Assembly: GCA_903871865.1 (NCBI GenBank)
Contig: CAIQIL010000439.1
Coordinates: 1 to 6,449, forward strand
Direction of reading: 5' to 3'
Source of the DNA: an uncultured Burkholderiales bacterium
GTDB lineage: Bacteria; Pseudomonadota; Gammaproteobacteria; Burkholderiales; Burkholderiaceae_C
Length of the DNA: 6,449 nucleotides
Under the pieces are notes generated by a model. The model was given only the letters and a program-made list of their open reading frames with translations, was not told where the DNA came from and made no database searches. Each line of letters begins with the position of its first letter. Within the stretch, counting starts at the first letter, position 1. Positions 1-4,116 of this stretch are shown one piece after another. Position numbers and translations under genes: made by a program.

Positions 1-597
1 CATGAAGTAGGCACCGATTTCCTTGGCGATCTTGGCGAAGCGCTCGAAGTCGATGCGCAGGGCGAAGGCCGAAGCACCGGCGATGATCAGCTTCGGCTTG
101 TGTTCACGCGCCAGGGCTTCCATCTTGTCGTAGTCGATGTCTTCGGCCGCGTTCAGGCCATAGGACACGACCTTGAACCACTTGCCCGACATGTTCAGCG
201 GCATGCCGTGGGTGAGGTGACCGCCTTCAGCCAGGCTCATGCACATGATGGTGTCGCCGGGCTGCAGCAGCGCGAAGAACACCGACTGGTTGGCCTGCGA
301 GCCCGAGTTGGCCTGCACGTTGGCGAAGTTGGCACCGTACAGCGCCTTCAGGCGGTCGATGGCCAATTGCTCGACCACGTCCACGTGTTCGCAACCGCCG
401 TAATAGCGCTTGCCGGGATAGCCTTCGGCGTACTTGTTGGTCAGCTGGGAGCCCTGGGCTTCCATGACGGCCGGCGAGGTGTAGTTCTCGGAGGCGATCA
501 GCTCGATGTGGTCTTCCTGACGCTGGTTCTCGGCCTGGATGGCGGCGAACAGCTCGGGGTCAACGTTGGCGATGGTGTGCTTGGCGCGGTCAAACAT
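1..597 (-). CDS. glyA: Serine hydroxymethyltransferase (N-terminal 199 residues, cut by window edge)
   Basis: GlyA is a cytosolic PLP enzyme that converts serine plus tetrahydrofolate to glycine plus 5,10-methylene-THF, the main entry of one-carbon units for purine, thymidylate and methionine synthesis. The 199 visible residues align by eye with the family from the first Met: LIASENYTS (33-41, containing the conserved active-site Glu37), [15 protein letters not shown] (54-68, PLP-contacting Tyr56), NSGSQAN (97-103) and GGHLTHG (125-131, the His that stacks on PLP). The PLP-binding lysine lies beyond the window edge; the full protein is normally about 415 residues. The start at 597 is supported by an AGAGGA Shine-Dalgarno eight bases upstream and by the family N-terminus. 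No frameshift or odd residue is seen. The gene follows a ZTP-riboswitch leader and is probably transcribed from its own promoter. Identity is essentially certain. Confidence 0.98.
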   Translation of the reverse strand, partial: MFDRAKHTIANVDPELFAAIQAENQRQEDHIELIASENYTSPAVMEAQGSQLTNKYAEGYPGKRYYGGCEHVDVVEQLAIDRLKALYGANFANVQANSGSQANQSVFFALLQPGDTIMCMSLAEGGHLTHGMPLNMSGKWFKVVSYGLNAAEDIDYDKMEALAREHKPKLIIAGASAFALRIDFERFAKIAKEIGAYFM

Positions 598-600
598 GGA

Positions 601-669
601 GGCAGTCCTCTTCGCAATGAAGATGGGTGAAAACCGACACCCGCAGGTGCTGCGGATGGGAGGGCTGCC
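601..669 (-). promoter_or_regulatory. Putative expression platform of the glyA riboswitch (SD-sequestering pairing)
   Basis: On the minus strand the glyA SD region reads GAGGACUGCC (610 to 601). The segment just after the aptamer reads GGCAGCCCUC (669 to 660). These can pair as GGCAG/CUGCC plus CCUC/GAGG with one C-A mismatch, hiding the SD. The GGC of that segment is also the 3' strand of riboswitch helix P3, so the two structures exclude each other: ligand-bound P3 would free the SD. A local hairpin GAGG-ACUG-CCUC can also cover the SD. A perfect CCGCAG/CUGCGG hairpin (655 to 641) lies between. No U-run follows P3, so an intrinsic terminator is unlikely. The pairings are seen in the sequence; the switching mechanism is inferred. 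Confidence 0.55.
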
Positions 670-785
670 CAGGCGAACGGCTGACGCAACCCCGAACGAA
701 ACGGGTCAGGGTTGGTTGCGCTTCCCGGTGGTTCACCACCTCAGGCTCGCCCTAGGGGCCAGCCATGTATCGCCAGTTGCGCAAC
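667..785 (-). promoter_or_regulatory. ZTP (pfl-type) riboswitch aptamer in the glyA leader
   Basis: Read on the minus strand, the parts come in the family's order. P1 is GUUGCG (785-780) with CGCAAC (720-715). The conserved ACUGGCG is at 777-771. P2 is GGUGG (740-736), loop UGAA, CCACC (731-727), running straight into GGGAAGCG (726-719), close to the ACCACCGGGGAGCG hallmark. After a linker, domain 2 is a small hairpin GCC...GGC (681-667) with loop UUCGCCU, matching the conserved CCGCCUGGGC. Its CGCC can pair with GGCG of the first domain to make the known pseudoknot. Between ACUGGCG and P2 sits an extra hairpin, GGCU-G-GCCC-CUA-GGGC-G-AGCC (764-744). The linker can itself fold (CUGAC 709-705 with GUCAG 685-681). 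ZTP/ZMP accumulates when 10-formyl-THF is short, and glyA is one of the known targets of this class. Confidence 0.9.
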
Positions 786-792
786 GCAGCAA

Positions 793-798
793 ATTGTA
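793..798 (-). promoter_or_regulatory. Likely -10 box of the glyA promoter
   Basis: TACAAT on the minus strand matches the sigma70 -10 consensus at five of six positions. It predicts a transcript start near 786, immediately before riboswitch helix P1 (785), as expected if the leader begins with the aptamer. No good -35 box is found at 16-18 bp. A TTGCCG (827-822) is present but 23 bp away, and the normal -35 position falls inside the hairpin at 812-841. Confidence 0.55.
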
Positions 799-811
799 GC
801 GGAGGCAGCAC

Positions 812-841
812 GGGCTGTGCGCGGCAAGCCCGCCACAGCCC
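812..841 (-). repeat. Strong inverted repeat between the transglycosylase and glyA
   Basis: On the minus strand a perfect 8-bp repeat GGGCUGUG/CACAGCCC encloses GCGG/CCGC, giving about 12 bp of stem with one bulged G and a five-base loop. It begins 45 bases after the transglycosylase stop (886). No U-run follows, so it is not a classic intrinsic terminator. It may stabilise the transglycosylase mRNA 3' end, aid Rho-dependent termination, or, as it overlaps the glyA -35 position, act as a protein-binding operator. Confidence 0.5.
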
Positions 842-885
842 CACCGCATCGCGGGGGATCCGATCAGACCCGCCCGACGCTGCCG

Positions 886-1950
886 TCAGCGGCGGGTGGC
901 GTCCTGCGCGGACAGCAGCGCCACGTGCTCAACCGCGCGGTGCGGCGCGGCGGGCGTCGAGGCAGACTCACTGACCGCGGGCGAGACCGTGCCTGCGGGC
1001 GTGGCATCGGGCGAAGTGGCTGCCGCAGCCGGCACCACCGCAGGACCCGCCACCGGCGAGGCCGACGCGATCGTCGCCTGCGGCAGCGGCGCGTTCACGG
1101 CCACTTTCTGACCCGCTGCCACCTGCTTGAGGTAGGCCGCTTCGGCCAACACCTTGGTGGCGTAACCACCGTCGTCGGCCATGTTGGCCGCACCCACGTA
1201 GTACTTCAGGCCGCCCGTCAGGCTGCCGGCGCGGCGAACGCAATCCACCAGCACCTGCACACCCACGCGCAGGTTGGTGACCGGGTCAAAGGCCGCGTTC
1301 TGGCCGCCGAAGATGGCGTACTTGTCGTGGTGGATGCGGGTCATGACCTGCATCAGGCCCTGGGCACCCACGTGGCTTTGCGCGAAGGGGTTGAAGCCGG
1401 ACTCCACCGCCATCACGGCCAGCACCAGGGTGGGCTCCATGCCCACGCGCTTGCCCACGACCCAGGCTTCCTGCACCAGGCGGCTGATGGGCTCTGGCGC
1501 GACGTTGTAACGGCGGGCGATCCAGAAAGCCACCGCCGACTGCTGTCGGTTGAGCTCGGCCGGGTTGGCCGCCGTCGCACGCTGGATGGCGTCCGGCTCG
1601 GCCATGGCCAGCAGGACTTCATCGGCACCGGCGCTGCCATCGACGGCATCGGCGCGCAGCGTGGCGCGTTCGGACAACCAATTCAGGGCCTGCGCCTCCA
1701 GCGAGCGGCGCACCTCGGCCTGGGTGGCCAGGAACACCACGGCCAGCACGGCCGCCAGACCGACGGCCGCCAGGGCGTGGTGGCTCAACCAGCGCACGCC
1801 TTCGAGCACATCGGACAAGACCAGGCGCACAAGCGCCACCAAATTTTGCAGGGACAGGCCCTGCCGAGACACGGACGACGAAGATGACGAGGACATCGCC
1901 AAGGAATCAGACGACAACAACTCGTCTGCAGCACGTTCACACGCTGACAT
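886..1950 (-). CDS. Membrane-anchored SLT-type lytic transglycosylase
   Basis: The protein has 354 residues. It probably cleaves the MurNAc-GlcNAc bond of peptidoglycan, forming 1,6-anhydro ends, on the periplasmic side of the inner membrane. Order of parts: a cytoplasmic N-terminus with a serine run (20-26); one hydrophobic segment (about 59-76) followed by Arg residues, best read as an uncleaved anchor; and an SLT domain (about 165-280). The domain shows AVESGFNPFAQS (catalytic Glu183), GAQGLMQVM (195-203) and YYVGAAN (250-256), the latter in place of the usual AYNAG motif. A low-complexity Ala/Pro/Ser/Thr tail (about 284-340) follows, perhaps spanning the wall. The start at 1950 is chosen for its strong AAGGAG; the frame stays open further upstream but that part has no protein character. 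A similar protein is, from memory, common in Burkholderiales. The exact LT family is not assigned, so no symbol is given. Confidence 0.9.
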   Translation of the reverse strand: MSACERAADELLSSDSLAMSSSSSSSVSRQGLSLQNLVALVRLVLSDVLEGVRWLSHHALAAVGLAAVLAVVFLATQAEVRRSLEAQALNWLSERATLRADAVDGSAGADEVLLAMAEPDAIQRATAANPAELNRQQSAVAFWIARRYNVAPEPISRLVQEAWVVGKRVGMEPTLVLAVMAVESGFNPFAQSHVGAQGLMQVMTRIHHDKYAIFGGQNAAFDPVTNLRVGVQVLVDCVRRAGSLTGGLKYYVGAANMADDGGYATKVLAEAAYLKQVAAGQKVAVNAPLPQATIASASPVAGPAVVPAAAATSPDATPAGTVSPAVSESASTPAAPHRAVEHVALLSAQDATRR

Positions 1951-1954
1951 GTAG

Positions 1955-1960
1955 CTCCTT
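1955..1960 (-). promoter_or_regulatory. Shine-Dalgarno site of the lytic transglycosylase
   Basis: AAGGAG followed by CTAC and ATG on the minus strand. It decides the start at 1950 against the upstream in-frame ATG (2148) and the internal ATG at 1896, neither of which I would favour; no SD is visible before 1896. Confidence 0.75.
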
Positions 1961-2164
1961 TCCTCACCGGGGCACAGGGCCGACGCGTCCGCAGACTGAC
2001 GCCGGGTCTCTGCACACGGACGGTGATAATGGCCCCGGCAAGACAGCGGTGCGGCCTGTGCAAAGGCTCGTTCACCGCCACGAAGTGGCCCGCCGCTCTG
2101 GGGGCAGGCCTGAGAGAAAACGCCGGGGCTGACAGCGTTGCACCCCATCGGGGCACAAGGGGAA

Positions 2165-2191
2165 AACCCGGAGCGAACTGCTTTCCGGGTT
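2165..2191. repeat. Perfect 8-bp inverted repeat upstream of ubiD
   Basis: AACCCGGA and TCCGGGTT flank an 11-base loop whose GC/GC ends can add pairs. Read on the minus strand the stem runs into TTTTCCCC, which resembles a weak intrinsic terminator facing the transglycosylase. On the plus strand it could be a leader hairpin of ubiD or a dyad operator. No function can be read from the sequence alone. Confidence 0.4.
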
Positions 2192-2266
2192 CAACGGGGC
2201 GGATTCTAGGCAGGGTCGAAATAACCAGTCAAGCATAAAGACTGCATTCCTTATTCCTTTTACACC

Positions 2267-3868
2267 ATGAAATACCGAGACTTGCGGGACTTCGTCACGG
2301 GTCTGGAGCGCCAAGGCGAGCTCCAGCGCATCGCCGATCCGGTGTCTGTGCACCTGGACATGACCGCCCTGAGCGACCGCGTGCTGCGCGCCGAGGGCCC
2401 CGCCCTGTGGTTTGAGCGGCCCGTGGGCGCCATCCAGGCCAACGGCAAGCCCTTGCGCACTTACCGTCACCCCGTGCTGGCCAACCTGTTCGGCACCCCG
2501 AAACGGGTGGCCCTGGGCATGGGGGCATCCGACGTCAGCGAGCTGCGCGACATTGGCAAACTGCTCGCGAGCCTGAAAGAGCCCGAGCCGCCCAAAGGGC
2601 TGAAAGACGCCGGCAAGCTGCTGCAGATGGGCAAAGCGCTGTGGGACATGAAGCCCGCCAGCGTGCGCAGCGCCCCCTGCCAGGCCGAAGTGCGACAAGG
2701 CAGCGACATCGACCTCACCGAGCTGCCCATCCAGCATTGCTGGCCCGAAGACGCCGCCCCGCTGCTGACCTGGGGCTTGGTCGTCACCCGTGGGCCGCAG
2801 AACGTGCCCAACCCGCGCCGGCGCCAGAACCTGGGCATCTACCGCCAGCAGCTCATCGGCAAGCGCCAGCTCATCATGCGCTGGCTGACCCACCGCGGCG
2901 GTGCGCTCGACTTCCGCGAATTCGCGCTCGCTCACCCGGGCCAGCCCTTCCCCATCGCCGTGGCCCTGGGCGCCGACCCCGCCACCATCCTGGGCGCCGT
3001 CACACCGGTGCCCGACACCCTGGGCGAGTACCAGTTCGCGGGCCTGCTGCGCGGCAGCCGCACCGAAGTCACCGACACCTCGGTGGGCGAAGGCGAGCAC
3101 AAGCTGCAGGTGCCCGCCTCGGCCGAGTTCGTGCTCGAAGGCCACATCCCGACCGCACCAAGCGGCTACGAAGGCGAGAGCGAACACGGCGTGCGCCTGA
3201 AAGAGAAGAACGGCTACCTGCACGCACTGGAAGGCCCGTTTGGCGACCACACCGGCTATTACAACGAGCAGGACTGGTTCCCAGTGTTCGAAGTCACGCG
3301 CATGACGAACCGCAAGGACCCGGTCTACCACTCCACCTACACAGGCAAACCGCCCGACGAGCCCGCCGTGCTGGGCGTGGCGCTCAACGAGGTCTTCGTG
3401 CCCATCCTGCAAAAGCAGTTTCCGGAGATCGTGGACTTCTACCTGCCGCCCGAAGGTTGCAGCTATCGGATGGCCATCATCAGCATGAAGAAGGCCTACG
3501 CCGGACACAGCAAGCGCCTGATGTTCGGCCTGTGGAGCTTCCTGCGCCAGTTCATGTACACCAAGTTCATCGTCATCGTCGACGACGACGTGGACATCCG
3601 CAATTGGCAAGAAGTGATCTGGGCGGTCACCACGCGCATGGACCCGGTGCGCGACACCACCCTGGTGGACCACACCCCCATCGACTACCTCGATTTCGCC
3701 TCGCCCATCAGTGGTCTGGGCGGCAAGATGGGGCTGGACGCCACGAACAAGTGGCCTGGCGAAACCAACCGGGAATGGGGCCGCACCATCACCATGCCCC
3801 ATGACGTGACGCAGCGGGTGGAGGGCCTGTTTTCGCGCATCATGCACGGCTCCGGCGCCAAGGCCTGA
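2267..3868 (+). CDS. ubiD: 4-hydroxy-3-polyprenylbenzoate decarboxylase (UbiD family)
   Basis: This 533-residue protein removes the carboxyl group of the polyprenylated 4-hydroxybenzoate ring in ubiquinone synthesis, using prenylated FMN (made by UbiX) with a divalent metal and K+. It matches E. coli UbiD, as I recall it, along its whole length. Landmarks: [10 protein letters not shown] start, FGTPKR (75-80), [14 protein letters not shown] (158-171), [13 protein letters not shown] (187-199, with the conserved prFMN-site Arg), [22 protein letters not shown] (loosely 234-255), AEFVLEGHI (286-294, Glu287 and Glu291), [13 protein letters not shown] (322-334), [16 protein letters not shown] (356-371) and the [17 protein letters not shown] stretch (483-499). 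It is longer than the roughly 497-residue E. coli enzyme because of small insertions, mainly near 52-66, 178-185 and 295-320. No Shine-Dalgarno precedes the ATG, which is chosen from the conserved N-terminus. No ubiX lies in the window. Confidence 0.97.
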   Translation: MKYRDLRDFVTGLERQGELQRIADPVSVHLDMTALSDRVLRAEGPALWFERPVGAIQANGKPLRTYRHPVLANLFGTPKRVALGMGASDVSELRDIGKLLASLKEPEPPKGLKDAGKLLQMGKALWDMKPASVRSAPCQAEVRQGSDIDLTELPIQHCWPEDAAPLLTWGLVVTRGPQNVPNPRRRQNLGIYRQQLIGKRQLIMRWLTHRGGALDFREFALAHPGQPFPIAVALGADPATILGAVTPVPDTLGEYQFAGLLRGSRTEVTDTSVGEGEHKLQVPASAEFVLEGHIPTAPSGYEGESEHGVRLKEKNGYLHALEGPFGDHTGYYNEQDWFPVFEVTRMTNRKDPVYHSTYTGKPPDEPAVLGVALNEVFVPILQKQFPEIVDFYLPPEGCSYRMAIISMKKAYAGHSKRLMFGLWSFLRQFMYTKFIVIVDDDVDIRNWQEVIWAVTTRMDPVRDTTLVDHTPIDYLDFASPISGLGGKMGLDATNKWPGETNREWGRTITMPHDVTQRVEGLFSRIMHGSGAKA

Positions 3869-3897
3869 CCTCAGGTGAGGCAGACGGCCCAAGGGGC

Positions 3898-3926
3898 TTG
3901 CCAAGGCAGGCGTCTTGCCCTAATCT
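3898..3926 (+). promoter_or_regulatory. Possible promoter for a small RNA downstream of ubiD
   Basis: TTGCCA (3898-3903) matches the -35 consensus at five of six positions. A 17-bp spacer leads to TAATCT (3921-3926), a weak -10; CCTAAT two bases earlier is an alternative. It would start a transcript near 3932, just ahead of the hairpin cluster that ends at the terminator. A near-perfect dyad GCAGGCGTC/GACGTCTGC (3907-3915 area and 3930-3938, one G-T pair) straddles the -10, so a regulator could bind here. Confidence 0.35.
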
Positions 3927-3948
3927 GAAGACGTCTGCAAAGGCAGGC
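3903..3948 (+). repeat. Direct repeat AAGGCAGGC, two copies
   Basis: AAGGCAGGC occurs at 3903-3911 and again at 3940-3948, 37 bp apart, on both sides of the putative -10. The copies may be chance in GC-rich DNA or paired binding sites. Confidence 0.35.
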
Positions 3949-4063
3949 AACCCAAAGGGGCGCAGTCACTGCGCCTTGGGGAGCACGGGACTTTTCCCTC
4001 CTGGCTTCCTTGCACGGTCGTGAACCGTGTAGGCCCCCGGCTTCGGCCGGGGGTTTCGCTTTT
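3932..4063 (+). ncRNA. Candidate structured small RNA (or long structured ubiD 3' UTR)
   Basis: The stretch holds four hairpins in a row. (1) CCCAA (3951-3955) pairs with TTGGG (3976-3980) around GGCGCAG-TCA-CTGCGCC (3959-3975), with an AGG bulge. (2) GGGA-CTTT-TCCC (3987-3998). (3) CACGGT-CGTGA-ACCGTG (4013-4029). (4) The intrinsic terminator at 4034-4063. The terminator lies 165 bases after the ubiD stop, longer than a usual 3' UTR, and a promoter-like pair precedes the cluster. No coding frame with a ribosome-binding site is seen. It does not match 6S, 4.5S, tmRNA or RNase P signatures that I know. Either an independent sRNA of about 130 nt or a 3'UTR-derived one is possible; the hairpins are directly visible, the RNA gene is inferred. 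Confidence 0.42.
4034..4063 (+). terminator. Rho-independent terminator
   Basis: CCCCCGGC-TTCG-GCCGGGGG is a perfect 8-bp GC stem with a stable UUCG tetraloop, followed by TTTCGCTTTT. It ends transcription from ubiD and/or the candidate small RNA and insulates the downstream glycosyltransferase gene, 54 bases further on. Confidence 0.9.
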
Positions 4064-4103
4064 CAGGGGGCGCCAAGGCGACAAGCCATGCCGGAGGATG
4101 CGT

Positions 4104-4109
4104 CAAAAT
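4104..4109 (+). promoter_or_regulatory. Possible -10 box giving a leaderless mRNA for the TPR-glycosyltransferase
   Basis: CAAAAT ends seven bases before the ATG at 4117, so the predicted transcript start falls at 4116-4117, on the start codon itself. The only SD-like sequence, GGAGGA (4093-4098), is 18 bases from the ATG, too far to be used normally, and no other in-frame ATG lies nearby. No good -35 is visible. A -10 box abutting the ATG is a layout I recall from other Burkholderiales genes; the leaderless reading is inference. Confidence 0.35.
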
Positions 4110-4116
4110 TCGCCGC

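Larger units (their letters stand above)
1951..2266. other. Divergent intergenic region between the transglycosylase and ubiD
   Basis: These 316 bp should contain the promoters of both divergent genes. I could not place a convincing -35/-10 pair for either. Candidate -10-like sequences are CATAAA (2234-2239) or TTATTC (2251-2256) for ubiD. AT-rich sequence around 2025-2030 might serve the minus strand. Small inverted repeats are present: GCCAC-GAA-GTGGC (2077-2089), CCCC-ATC-GGGG around 2144-2154, and the stronger hairpin at 2165-2191 listed separately. The frame of the transglycosylase stays open across most of the region but I see no recognisable protein and no small ORF with a good ribosome-binding site. 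Confidence 0.6.

Noticed and set aside
100..630. 176-codon plus-strand frame opposite glyA
   Set aside because: Antisense shadow of the conserved glyA coding sequence.
598..800. Glycine or firmicute-type THF riboswitch before glyA
   Set aside because: The elements found (ACUGGCG, ACCACCGGG segment, CGCCUGGGC hairpin) are those of the ZTP class; I see no glycine- or THF-aptamer signatures.
712..1887. 391-codon open frame on the plus strand opposite the transglycosylase
   Set aside because: Arg/His/Gly-rich shadow frame that also covers the riboswitch; no motifs and no ribosome-binding site that would outrank the SLT protein.
1951..2148. N-terminal extension of the lytic transglycosylase to the upstream ATG
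   Set aside because: The extension is Cys/Pro/Arg-rich without protein character, and a strong AAGGAG precedes the ATG at 1950.
2641..3804. 387-codon plus-strand frame inside ubiD
   Set aside because: Overlaps ubiD in another frame, with extreme Arg/Pro/His content typical of a frame-shifted GC-rich gene.
2072..3904. 610-codon open frame on the minus strand opposite ubiD
   Set aside because: It lies entirely antisense to a clearly conserved ubiD, its protein is rich in His, Gly, Ala and Gln with no family motif, and long antisense frames are expected in GC-rich genes.
3932..4063. 6S RNA, 4.5S RNA or another housekeeping RNA
   Set aside because: There is no single long rod with a central bubble as in 6S, no conserved 4.5S tip motif, and no tRNA-like or RNase P signature; the region is a chain of separate short hairpins.
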